The position numbers and the translations under genes were made by a program. Below, in pieces: positions 43,515 through 51,007 of a DNA stretch of 64,000 bases. The stretch is from the NCBI RefSeq assembly GCF_000373365.1, contig NZ_KB891211.1:1-64000 (forward strand), read 5' to 3'. Position 1 is the first letter of the stretch. Every line of letters starts with the position of its first letter. The notes under the pieces are model-generated. The model was not told where the DNA came from. It ran no database searches and was given only the letters and a program-made list of their open reading frames with translations. The stretch comes from Parafrankia discariae (GTDB lineage Bacteria > Actinomycetota > Actinomycetes > Frankiales > Frankiaceae).

Positions 43515-44147
43515 GTGAACCACGACACCGCCAGGAACGCCACCGCGACCATGACCAAGCACCAGCCCGGCCCGCAGCCGGCCGCCGTCGACCGGCCGAT
43601 TCCGTACGCCATCGGCCCGCAGGCCGCCGCGTTGCTGGACGCGATCGAGATGCACCCGCTGTTCCCCCGGCTCCGCACCAGCACCTTGAAGTACCCGGAG
43701 TGCTGGGCGACGTTCACCGGCTACCCGATCATCTCGGAGTGGGACCTCGACGAGGACGGGCCCCGGCTGTTCGTCGAGGCGCTCCGCGCGATGGCCATGA
43801 AAGCGGCGGTGTTCGCGGCCACCGGCGACGAGCGGGCCGCCGAGCTCGAGGTGTCCGCGCCGGTCGACGAGATGGTCCACGCGCTGACCGCGCAGTTCAC
43901 CATCCTGAGCCGCATCCAGGCCGACCTCACGGTCTCCTTCATCCACAGCACCGACAACGAGCGGTTCACCTACGACGAGGACGGCTACACCGACCAGGTG
44001 TACCGGGCCGCGGGCTGGGGTGAGATCCCGCGCCGCTACTGGATCGGCCAGGCCGAGACCCGCCGGCGGCTGCGGATCCTCTTCGAGCACTACGAGTCGA
44101 TCGGCATCAGCCACGGCGGCCGTTCGCACTTCTTCACCTTCCGGTAG
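43515..44147 (+). CDS. Hypothetical protein
   Basis: A 210-residue protein starting with GTG (GGGAGG about 7 nt upstream). Its core, LLDAIEMHPLFPRLRTSTLKYPECWATFTGYPIISEWDLDEDG in short pieces, then IHSTDNERFTYDEDGYTDQVY and a C-terminal HGGRSHFFTFR, looks like a compact globular protein with conserved aromatic residues. I do not recognise the family. Its 3' end overlaps the convergent gene by 14 bp. Confidence 0.6.
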   Translation: MNHDTARNATATMTKHQPGPQPAAVDRPIPYAIGPQAAALLDAIEMHPLFPRLRTSTLKYPECWATFTGYPIISEWDLDEDGPRLFVEALRAMAMKAAVFAATGDERAAELEVSAPVDEMVHALTAQFTILSRIQADLTVSFIHSTDNERFTYDEDGYTDQVYRAAGWGEIPRRYWIGQAETRRRLRILFEHYESIGISHGGRSHFFTFR

Positions 44148-44562
44148 AAGACAGCGCGACCCGCAGGGCGTCCAGCACCGCATCCGGCGGGAACAGTTCC
44201 GCCGCGGCCCGCTCCGCCTCGGCGAGCACCGCGTCCAGCTCACCCCCACCCGCATGCCGGACGAGCGCCGTCATCCACGCGGCAAGCGCACCAGGATCGT
44301 CCGGCAGCGGACCCGGGGGCGGCCCCAGATCGGCCTCCGCGGGCCAGCGTTGTCCCGCGGAGGCATACCGGCCCGGCGGGTGCCCGATCTTGTGCGGGTG
44401 GACGCAGACCGGCACCCCGCTCACCAGATCGCACCGGTAGCCGCGGCTGGTGTCATACCGGCTGGCAGGGCCCGGCCCGTCCGCGATATCGAACCGGCCC
44501 CGGTCATGCACCTGCCCGGGGCACACCACGCACAGATCATCCTCATCCCAGGGACGAACCAT
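44134..44562 (-). CDS. Hypothetical Cys-containing protein
   Basis: About 142 residues from an ATG at 44562 (MVRPWDEDDLCVVCPGQVHDRGRF), with CVVCPG and YRCDLVSGVPVCVHPHK as a possible zinc site, and an acidic helical C-terminus. An in-frame upstream ATG at 44712 would overlap the divergent HD gene on the other strand, so the shorter form is preferred. Function unknown. Confidence 0.5.
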   Translation of the reverse strand: MVRPWDEDDLCVVCPGQVHDRGRFDIADGPGPASRYDTSRGYRCDLVSGVPVCVHPHKIGHPPGRYASAGQRWPAEADLGPPPGPLPDDPGALAAWMTALVRHAGGGELDAVLAEAERAAAELFPPDAVLDALRVALSSTGR

Positions 44563-45268
44563 GTCGTGCTCGCCGGACGTCACCGGCCCATCATCGCCAG
44601 CAACCAACCCGGTCGGGGGACCGGCCCGGCGGTCCGTCCTCGCACCCCCACGGCCGCCCGTCGTCGCCGAGGCGCTCGCCATCGCGCGCCGCTGGTGCAC
44701 CGGGCACGTCATCGACGGGGCACCCGCACTCGCACACGCGGTCCGCGTCGCGACCCTGCTCGGCCGGCACCTACCCGACGCACCACCCGCGCTCGTCGCC
44801 GCCGTCCTGCTGCACGACGTGCCCGACTACACCGGGCCCGAGGAGTTCGGCGCCGAGGTCGGCGACCGCTGCGGCACCGAGACTCTGGTCGGCCTGTGGC
44901 TGATCCACGGCGAGCACATCGCCATGGAGCAGTACCGGCACGACCCGGACGGCGCGACCCGCCGCCTGGCCCAGCTCCGCCCGGACATCGCGGCCGTCCT
45001 CGCCGCCGACAAGGTGATCAGCCTGTCGTACGTGCTCGCCGGCGCCCGGCGGGCGCCGGACATCCGCGCCTACTGGTCGACCCGCCGGGCTTTCCTGCTG
45101 CTCGTGCCGTACTTCCGGGCGTTCCTGGCCGCGACCGCATCCAAGCTGCCCGCGGGTCTGGCCGACGAGCTCGGCGGCCTGGTGCGCGAGGCCCGCCGCG
45201 CGCTCGTGCTCGCAGCCCACGTACCCACGATCCGACCCCGCGCGGGGCGCCCCGCCGTCCGGCGGTGA
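44561..45268 (+). CDS. HD-domain phosphohydrolase-like protein
   Basis: A 235-residue protein. LAHAVRVATLLGRHLPDAPPAL and VAAVLLHDVPDYTGP hold the H...HD metal ligands, and AAVLAADKVISL the last D. This is the RelA/SpoT-type or guanosine polyphosphate-hydrolase-like HD arrangement, but no synthetase domain is attached. It could hydrolyse a nucleotide such as (p)ppGpp. The ATG at 44561 has AGGGACG upstream. The next gene overlaps by 4 bp. Confidence 0.7.
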   Translation: MSCSPDVTGPSSPATNPVGGPARRSVLAPPRPPVVAEALAIARRWCTGHVIDGAPALAHAVRVATLLGRHLPDAPPALVAAVLLHDVPDYTGPEEFGAEVGDRCGTETLVGLWLIHGEHIAMEQYRHDPDGATRRLAQLRPDIAAVLAADKVISLSYVLAGARRAPDIRAYWSTRRAFLLLVPYFRAFLAATASKLPAGLADELGGLVREARRALVLAAHVPTIRPRAGRPAVRR

Positions 45269-45453
45269 CCGGGCCTGTCCGGGTCGTAGAACTGCCCGTG
45301 CCGGCGGGCACCGGCCGGGATGCGCTGCTGGCGGCGATTCTCGAGCGGGTACCGGCAGACGCAACGCTGACGTGGGCGCAGACGTACGAGGGTGACGGCC
45401 TGGACCACGTTCTCGTCTGGGAGGAAGACCCGTCGGCCCCGGCCGCGGGCTGA
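45265..45453 (+). CDS. Small hypothetical protein
   Basis: A 62-residue protein (VRVVELPVPAGTGRDALLAAILERVP, then EGDGLDHVLVWEEDP). No family recognised. GTGA overlap with the HD gene suggests a shared job. It ends just before a strong hairpin terminator. Confidence 0.55.
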   Translation: MTGPVRVVELPVPAGTGRDALLAAILERVPADATLTWAQTYEGDGLDHVLVWEEDPSAPAAG

Positions 45454-45466
45454 CGCCGGACACCAC

Positions 45467-45502
45467 GAACGGCCCGCGTCCATCGGGGGGCGCGGGCCGT
45501 TC
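45467..45502. terminator. Bidirectional hairpin terminator
   Basis: GAACGGCCCGCG (45467-45478) pairs perfectly with CGCGGGCCGTTC (45491-45502) around a G-rich loop. It separates the rightward HD operon from the leftward late operon. Confidence 0.8.
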
Positions 45503-45530
45503 GAACGTTCAACCTCGGATTGAGGGTTGG

Positions 45531-45830
45531 TCAGCCGGTCGACGCCCGACGTGCGGCTGCCTGCCGTTCTTCCCGGGCCAGTTCCACCGGGCCCACGTTG
45601 TCCTTGACCAGCTGCTCGAGCGCACCGCGGGTGCCGGCCGTCATCGCCGGGCCGTGGGTCTTCAGGATCTGCTTGACCCGGCCGACGTCGAGCCCGGACA
45701 GGTGGGTCCGGCCCATCCACCCGCGGGCCTCACGCTCTGCCCGTTCCTGCCTGGCCGTGGCACGCTCGTCGAGCGTCCCGTGCCCGCCGTACGCCGATCC
45801 GCTACCGCCGACGTTGTACTCGTAGGCCAT
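45531..45830 (-). CDS. Hypothetical protein
   Basis: A 99-residue basic protein with a Gly/Tyr-rich head (AYEYNVGGSGSAYGGHGT) and a helical rest (ERATARQERAEREARGWMGRTHLSG). It is the last gene in the leftward operon. No family recognised. Confidence 0.55.
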   Translation of the reverse strand: MAYEYNVGGSGSAYGGHGTLDERATARQERAEREARGWMGRTHLSGLDVGRVKQILKTHGPAMTAGTRGALEQLVKDNVGPVELAREERQAAARRASTG

Positions 45831-45943
45831 GGCCTGCTTCCTCCTTGCTGTGAGGCCCCGAAGTGCCGGGGTCCGTGTCGTCGCCTGCTCTAGCTACCTG
45901 GTCTGCCGGGGCGGGCAGCAGAGCCACCCGCCCCGCCGGGGTC

Positions 45944-46204
45944 CTACCTGCCGAGCCGGTACCGCAGGTCACTGACCGCGGCCTTCTCACCGTTCGGCAT
46001 CGACTGCCGGGTGCCGACGAGCGCGGTCACCCCGTCGCCCTGGGCAAGCTGCCCGCGGCCACGGCGGGCCGGGGACGTCTCGTGTGAGCCGTTGGCGACC
46101 CGCCGGGCCGACTGGGATGGCTGGGTGGGCATGTGGGTGGCGTCGCCCTGGGCGAGCGGGCCGCGGCGACGCGGGCCGGGCCGGGCGATACGTGGCGTGG
46201 CCAT
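45944..46204 (-). CDS. Small basic protein with internal repeat
   Basis: An 86-residue Arg/Gly-rich protein. The ATG at 46204 has AGGAG 9 nt upstream. A GPLAQGDATHM/GQLAQGDGVTA unit is repeated with RRRG before each, suggesting a duplicated nucleic-acid-binding patch. Function unknown. Confidence 0.55.
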   Translation of the reverse strand: MATPRIARPGPRRRGPLAQGDATHMPTQPSQSARRVANGSHETSPARRGRGQLAQGDGVTALVGTRQSMPNGEKAAVSDLRYRLGR

Positions 46205-46330
46205 CGTGGCGTTCTCCTGGTCATCGGGCCCCAATCCCGGGATGGGTGGGGCGTTGCTGGCCTCTGACATCCCGCCTGCCGCGCGGGTGCGGATCCCGGC
46301 ATTCGGGCCCCGGGTGGCCCTGTGATCAGG

Positions 46331-46891
46331 CTAGGCCCGGCGCCGGCCGCGGCCCTGCCCCTGAATCTCACCGAGGAACGTGCCCCCGCTCCGCGCCTTC
46401 TCGATCACGTCCGCCAGGCCCCCGACGCCGTCCGCCGGGGTGAGCTGCGTTCCGACCTTGGCGGTGCTGTACGCGACGTTCGTCGCCGCGGTCGCCAGCT
46501 CCCGCCACGTGCCCACCAGCGCGTGCAGCTCGTCCACCACAGGCCCGAAGTCGGGCAGCAGAGCACGGACCTGGTCGAGCAACTCCCGCTCCCGGGCCTG
46601 CAACTGCTCGGCGACCGGCCCGGCGACATCCGCCGCGGCCACCCGGAACGCGCTGGTGAGCTCGTGCTGCTTCGCCAGGTAGTAGCCCTCCGTCTCCGAC
46701 CACGGTGCGACAGGCGGCGCCGGCGGTACCGGGTCCGCGTTCGCGATCGCCGTCTCGACCGCGGCACGGTGGTTGGCCTGGACGGCCTCCCACTTCACCC
46801 GGGCCTTTTTCTTGGCCGTTTCGTGCTCGTCGCGCCGGGCCTGGACGGCCTGCCACTCCGGGCGTCCGGTCAGAAGTTCGTGCTGTGCCAT
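46331..46891 (-). CDS. Helical coiled-coil protein
   Basis: A 186-residue protein from an ATG at 46891 with AAAGGA 9 nt upstream. The first part (EWQAVQARRDEHETAKKKARVKWEAVQANHRAAVETAIAN) is a long coiled coil; the rest is helical with a Gly/Arg-rich tail. It could be a scaffold-like or DNA-structuring protein. No family recognised. A cluster of CCATGGGTC repeats lies directly upstream. Confidence 0.6.
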   Translation of the reverse strand: MAQHELLTGRPEWQAVQARRDEHETAKKKARVKWEAVQANHRAAVETAIANADPVPPAPPVAPWSETEGYYLAKQHELTSAFRVAAADVAGPVAEQLQARERELLDQVRALLPDFGPVVDELHALVGTWRELATAATNVAYSTAKVGTQLTPADGVGGLADVIEKARSGGTFLGEIQGQGRGRRRA

Positions 46892-46968
46892 GTCGTGATC
46901 CTTTCGATGGTGGTCTACGGGCCCGGGGATGGCCGGCCCCAGGCGGCCCACGCGACCGGTTGAGACCC

Positions 46969-47085
46969 TCCATGGGTCTGCGGGATTCGAGACCCTCCAT
47001 GGGTCCGCGTCTATGGGATTGACGCCGACTCGCGGGGTTCATCCATGGGTCTGACCCGAAACGCTTCATCCATGGGTCACACGGA
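46969..47085. repeat. CCATGGGTC repeat cluster
   Basis: Four exact CCATGGGTC copies plus a related TATGGGATT lie in the 220-bp gap between the genes ending at 47111 and starting at 46891. Two copies are embedded in a longer GAGACCCTCCATGGGTC repeat. They are candidate binding sites for an element protein. Confidence 0.7.
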
Positions 47086-47110
47086 CCGCGACCCGTTCCG
47101 GCCGGCAGGC

Positions 47111-47314
47111 TCAGCACAGGGCGTTCTCGGCGATGCCGACCAGCTCGTATACGACCAGCCCACCCGGCCCGGCGACGGTCAACACCAGCACCGGCCGCCC
47201 GCCCCGCTCCCGGTCGGTGCGGATGAACGCCCCCTCGATCGTCGACCCCCACAGCCGGCGGCCCCACTCCGACGGGCGCAACGCCGCCGCGGCGATCGAC
47301 CACGGACTCGTCAC
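47111..47314 (-). CDS. Small hypothetical protein
   Basis: A 67-residue protein (SPWSIAAAALRPSEWGRRLWG, then GRPVLVLTVAGPGGLVVYELVG), mostly beta in its second half. Its start overlaps the stop of the HGGSAP gene by 4 bp. Function unknown. Confidence 0.5.
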   Translation of the reverse strand: MTSPWSIAAAALRPSEWGRRLWGSTIEGAFIRTDRERGGRPVLVLTVAGPGGLVVYELVGIAENALC

Positions 47315-47850
47315 GGCTGCACCGCCGCCAGCTCGGTACGGACAGCGGCCCGAACCTGCGGGTCGTCGATGTCCAGCCCCAACCGGCGCACCACCGCGGC
47401 GATGACCTGAACCAGGGTGTTCGCCTGCTGCTCGGAGATCCGCGCCAACCTGTCGTCGATCTTCAGCCGGGCGACGTCTCCGAGGACTTTCGCGGACCGG
47501 TCGAGGGCCCGTTCGTACACGGCGAGGCTGGTTTCCTCACCGGCGCTGTCCAGATCGGCGACCAGGCCCCGGGCGGCGTCCTTCAGTCCGAGGACCTCAC
47601 CGGCGAGAGTGATCAGCGCGGTGAACGGGTCCTCGACCGGGGCGATCTCATATCCGGCGACCAGCGCCCGTAGCCCGGCATCCGCGGTCCGCTCGGCCGC
47701 CCTGGCCCGCGCCGCCGGTGCACTGCCCCCGTGCATGCGGCAGACGGTGCCACCGCGGACGGGCGGGTTCCGGCAGGGCTTGCCCGCCAGGTCGGGCCGC
47801 TGCCTGCCGGAGCAGGTCGCGGTGCACTGCGCCGGTGATGGAAGGGTCAT
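47311..47850 (-). CDS. HGGSAP-type phage protein
   Basis: A 179-residue protein with CTATCSGRQRPDLAGKPC then CRMHGGSAPAARARAA at the N-terminus: a CxxxC/CxxH cluster followed by the HGGSAP signature common in actinophage genomes next to small terminase genes. The rest is helical. Function is not established; a DNA-binding role in packaging or replication is plausible. No large terminase is present here. Confidence 0.6.
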   Translation of the reverse strand: MTLPSPAQCTATCSGRQRPDLAGKPCRNPPVRGGTVCRMHGGSAPAARARAAERTADAGLRALVAGYEIAPVEDPFTALITLAGEVLGLKDAARGLVADLDSAGEETSLAVYERALDRSAKVLGDVARLKIDDRLARISEQQANTLVQVIAAVVRRLGLDIDDPQVRAAVRTELAAVQP

Positions 47851-47901
47851 CGGATTCCTCTCCGTGGATGGGTCGGGCCGGTGCGGGGCTGGTTTGGCGC
47901 G

Positions 47902-47946
47902 GGGGACTCATGGGGTCGAGCCGTCCGGCCGGGGACTCATGGGGTC
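47902..47946. repeat. Two 16-bp direct repeats GGGGACTCATGGGGTC
   Basis: Exact copies at 47902-47917 and 47931-47946, 29 bp apart, in the gap after the FDXHRXG gene and across its last codons. They share the ATGGGGTC core with the CCATGGGTC cluster 900 bp away. Confidence 0.7.
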
Positions 47947-48269
47947 CAGGTGCCGGTGAGGCGGGCGGCGGCGTCGGGGTCGAGGGGGATCCGCCAGCGT
48001 CCGCGGTCGTTCGGGGCGTAGCCGAGGTTGTGGAGTTCGGTGGAGTCGAGGCAGCGCCGCCGGTCGATGGGGCCGGTGCGGTGGGCGTCGAATCCGCCGA
48101 CGCTGGCGAAGCTCAGGTGGCAGGTCGGGCAGTGGGCGGCGTTGGTGCCGACCGGCCAGCGGACGGTGCAGCCTGCGCATCCGGCTGTCTGGCCGTTGCC
48201 GGTGCCAGGTGCGGGCGTGGAGGGCCGTAGGGCGGTGGGGGTAGGGGTGAGTGTGGCTGTGTGGATCAT
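47937..48269 (-). CDS. FDXHRXG-motif zinc-binding protein
   Basis: A 110-residue protein with CAGCTVRW, CPTCHLSF and FDAHRTG, the ordered motif of FDXHRXG putative zinc-binding phage proteins. Later RRRCLDSTEL gives another cysteine. Likely a small DNA- or protein-binding zinc finger. A duplicated 16-bp repeat overlaps its 3' end. Confidence 0.7.
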   Translation of the reverse strand: MIHTATLTPTPTALRPSTPAPGTGNGQTAGCAGCTVRWPVGTNAAHCPTCHLSFASVGGFDAHRTGPIDRRRCLDSTELHNLGYAPNDRGRWRIPLDPDAAARLTGTWTP

Positions 48270-48324
48270 CAGGTTTCCCGGGGGATGGGGCCCGCCGCGG
48301 TGACGGCCGCGGCGGGCGGGGCGG

Positions 48325-48903
48325 TCAGAAACGGGCCGCGGTCTCCGCGGTGGCGATCAGGTCGGAGATGACCTGGGCCATCTCCCGGGCGGCGTCGACG
48401 TCGAGGTCAGCGAACGGGTAGCCGCCGCTGTCGACGATCTTCACGCGGGGCTGCCCGCCGTACAGCTCGGCGGAGACGTACAGGCCGGTGTCGTCGCAGA
48501 GCTCCTGGTGGCCGAGGTCGATGACGGCGGGTTCGGTGCGCCGCGCCCCGTACAGCTGTGTGAGGACGGCGCGGTGGTTTTCCTGGTGGGCGTGGGCGCG
48601 GATCTGGGAGAGCGCGTGCTGCACCAGGCCGAGCACGTGTTCGTTGACGCCGGCCGCGGCGATGGTGTCCAGCGCGGTGACGACCTGCGCCACCGGGGCG
48701 GGCAGGCAGGTCGGGCAGATGTGGTCCGGGGCGGGTAGCCGGTCCCCGGGGACCAGGCCGGCCGTGACGTACCGGGCAGCCGTGACACGGGCCCGGAACA
48801 CGCTGCGGCAGTCAGCGCAGGTGCGGGCGGTCTCGTCGGCAGTGTGGTCGAACACGAGGAGAGGCTCCGGGGTAGCGGGAACCTGACCGTCTACGAGGTG
48901 CAT
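48325..48903 (-). CDS. Zinc-ribbon hypothetical protein
   Basis: A 192-residue protein with CADCRSVF and ICPTCLPAP near the N-terminus, spaced like a zinc ribbon, followed by a helical section and a C-terminal beta part (GLYVSAELYGGQPRVKIVDSGG). Function unknown; likely nucleic-acid associated. Same leftward operon. Confidence 0.55.
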   Translation of the reverse strand: MHLVDGQVPATPEPLLVFDHTADETARTCADCRSVFRARVTAARYVTAGLVPGDRLPAPDHICPTCLPAPVAQVVTALDTIAAAGVNEHVLGLVQHALSQIRAHAHQENHRAVLTQLYGARRTEPAVIDLGHQELCDDTGLYVSAELYGGQPRVKIVDSGGYPFADLDVDAAREMAQVISDLIATAETAARF

Positions 48904-48979
48904 GGTCTTCCTTCCGTCGGTGGTCGGTGTCCGGTCGCGGGCCCGGACGGCGGTCCGCGTGCCGAGGCCCTGGCCGTTG

Positions 48980-49174
48980 TCACTCGTCGCTGGCGAACTC
49001 GAGGTGGAGCTGCGCCGTCGCTGCTGCCGCGGCGTCCGCGAGGTTCTCGAGGGCGGCCGGGCGTAGGTGGGTGGCGCATCCGCTCCCGAGTCCGAGGGCG
49101 CGGGATCGGGGGTCGGTGAGGAGCCGGCCGCACCGGCGGCACACCGCGGTGTCGGGAGCGGGCATGGCGATCAC
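48980..49174 (-). CDS. DUF6011-like small zinc protein
   Basis: A 64-residue protein: VCRRCGRLLTDPRSRALGLGSGCATH matches the compact C-x2-C...C pattern of DUF6011 proteins in actinophages and plasmids. The GTG at 49174 overlaps the upstream stop by 4 bp. Role unknown. Confidence 0.65.
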   Translation of the reverse strand: MIAMPAPDTAVCRRCGRLLTDPRSRALGLGSGCATHLRPAALENLADAAAAATAQLHLEFASDE

Positions 49175-49515
49175 GCGGACTCCCGGGCGTCGAACGCAAG
49201 GCGGATCAACGTGTCGGCGTGGCACTGCTCGTCGGGTCCGCACACGCACCCGACGTACGTCGCGGCGACGACAGCGGCCAGGTTGGCCAGCACCCACGAC
49301 CGGGACAGGCGGAACTTCCGGCGGCCGTTGGGGTAGCTGTCCGGCCCGGCGCCGGCGAGCCACGCAGCATGGAGCCGGACGGCTTCGGCCTGGCCGTGCT
49401 CGTCGACGAGGAAGGGGTTGCCGTACCGGCCGGCGCGGGTGACGTCGAGGGTGCCGGCGGGGTGCTTCTGCCGGCGCGGGTAGACCGTGATCCGGGTCGG
49501 GCTGGTGGTGGTCAC
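49171..49515 (-). CDS. DUF4326 protein
   Basis: A 114-residue DUF4326-family protein: RAGRYGNPFLVDEHGQAEAV in the first half and CVCGPDEQCHADTLIRLAF near the end, with the invariant cysteines and histidine. These occur in many phages; the reaction is unknown. It overlaps both neighbours by 4 bp. Confidence 0.8.
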   Translation of the reverse strand: MTTTSPTRITVYPRRQKHPAGTLDVTRAGRYGNPFLVDEHGQAEAVRLHAAWLAGAGPDSYPNGRRKFRLSRSWVLANLAAVVAATYVGCVCGPDEQCHADTLIRLAFDARESA

Positions 49516-49685
49516 TGGTTCTCCAGTCGGGCGAGCTTGCGGCGGTTGCGGGTGTCGACCCCGGCGGCACGGCGGGCCCGCTTGGCCCGGTCGGCATCTC
49601 GGCGGGCGGCGGCACGGCGGCGCGCGGTCGCGATCTGGGCGGCGACGCGGGCCGTGGTCTCGGTGCGGAGGTCGGCGGCGTCCAT
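49512..49685 (-). CDS. Small basic protein
   Basis: A 57-residue protein rich in Arg and Ala (ARRRAAARRDADRAKRARR) with a helical repeat. It starts inside the helicase stop codon (TGATG) and overlaps the DUF4326 start. It may bind DNA or RNA. No family recognised. Confidence 0.6.
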   Translation of the reverse strand: MDAADLRTETTARVAAQIATARRRAAARRDADRAKRARRAAGVDTRNRRKLARLENQ

Positions 49686-51007
49686 CAGTTCGCCATGTCC
49701 ACGAAGCGGGAGAAGTGGCCTTGGAACGCCACCGTCACGCACCCCTGCGGACCGTTGCGGTTCTTGGCGATGACGAGGTCTGCCTCGCCAGCCCGCGCCG
49801 AGTTCGGGTTCACGGCGTCCTCGCGGTGGATGAGGATCACCATGTCGGCGTCCTGCTCGATGGCCCCGGAGTCGCGGAGGTCGGAGAGCTGGGGCCGCTT
49901 GTCCGCGCGCTGCTCAACGGCACGGTTGAGCTGGGAGAGCGCGACGACCGGGATGCCCAGCTCACCGGCGAGCAGCTTGAGTGACCGGGAGATCGCGGAG
50001 ATCTCCTGCTGCCGGTTCTCGCTCTTCCCTGCGGTCACCAGGAGCTGCAAGTAGTCCACGACGAGCAGGTCCAGCCCGGCGCGCCGTTGCATCCGCCGAG
50101 CACGGGTGCGGATCGCGGCCACGCCGAGCCCGGGGGATGCGTCGATGTGCAGCGGCGCCGCGGCGAGCTCGCCGATCCTCCGGGAGATCCGCTCCCAGTC
50201 GTCACCGATCCGGCCGGTACGGATGTTCTGCAACGACACCCGGGCCTCGGCGGACAGGACGCGCTCGTCGAGCTCGGCGCGCGACATCTCCAGTGACGCG
50301 AACAGCACCGGCCGGCCGTGCCTGATCGCTGCGGCGCGGGCGAAGTCCAGCGCCAACGTGGACTTGCCGACCGCGGGCCGGGCCGCGACAACGATCAACT
50401 GTCCGGGCTGGAACCCGTGGGTGAGCTCGTCGAGGTCGGCGAACCCGGTCGGCACGCCGGACAGGTCTTCCCCGCGCTCCCTGGCCTCCAGCCGGTCGAG
50501 CGTGGCCGACACGGACGCCGACAGCGGGGTCGGCCCCTCGCCGTCGTCCGCGTGGCTCAGGGCGGCGTGGAGGGCAGCTTCGGCCTGCTCTGCCGCGGCG
50601 TCCGCCGGGACGGTCGGACTCATCCCGGCCCGCACGATGGCGTGCCCGGCCTCGGCGACACGCCGCTTGACCGCCATCCCGGCCACGATCCGGGCGTAGT
50701 AGCCGGCGTTCGCCGCGGTCGGGACGGCGGAGATCAGCGTGTGCAGGTAGGCGGGTCCGCCGATCCGGTCCAGCTCGCCGCGGTGGCCGAGCTCGGCCGC
50801 GACGCTGATGACGTCGGCTGGTTCGCCGCGGCTGTAGAGGTCGCCGACGACCTCAAAGATGAGGCGGTGCGCTGGGCGGTAGAAGTCGCCTGCGCGCAGG
50901 ATCTCGACGACATCGCCGATGGCGGCGGTCGATACCAGCGTGCCGCCGAGCGTGGCCTGTTCGGCGTGGAGGTCGTGCGGCGGGGTGGTGGTCAGGCTGT
51001 CGCTCAC
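49685..51007 (-). CDS. DnaB-type replicative helicase
   Basis: A 440-residue helicase of the DnaB family. The N-terminal domain (about 10-120) has the HDLHAEQATLGG start typical of DnaB; the RecA-like domain has Walker A ARPAVGKST (209-217), SLEMSRAELDERVL, Walker B LLVVDYLQLL, and the C-terminal ALSQLNRAVEQRADKRP with DSGAIEQDAD. It moves 5' to 3' on the lagging strand. The GTG at 51007 overlaps the initiator stop by 4 bp, so loader or initiator and helicase are made together. Its presence means the element can replicate independently. Confidence 0.93.
   Translation of the reverse strand: MSDSLTTTPPHDLHAEQATLGGTLVSTAAIGDVVEILRAGDFYRPAHRLIFEVVGDLYSRGEPADVISVAAELGHRGELDRIGGPAYLHTLISAVPTAANAGYYARIVAGMAVKRRVAEAGHAIVRAGMSPTVPADAAAEQAEAALHAALSHADDGEGPTPLSASVSATLDRLEARERGEDLSGVPTGFADLDELTHGFQPGQLIVVAARPAVGKSTLALDFARAAAIRHGRPVLFASLEMSRAELDERVLSAEARVSLQNIRTGRIGDDWERISRRIGELAAAPLHIDASPGLGVAAIRTRARRMQRRAGLDLLVVDYLQLLVTAGKSENRQQEISAISRSLKLLAGELGIPVVALSQLNRAVEQRADKRPQLSDLRDSGAIEQDADMVILIHREDAVNPNSARAGEADLVIAKNRNGPQGCVTVAFQGHFSRFVDMAN

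Noticed and set aside
46969..47085. CCATGGGTC cluster as CRISPR repeats
   Set aside because: Words are 9 bp with irregular spacing and no spacer-like pattern, so binding sites are more likely.
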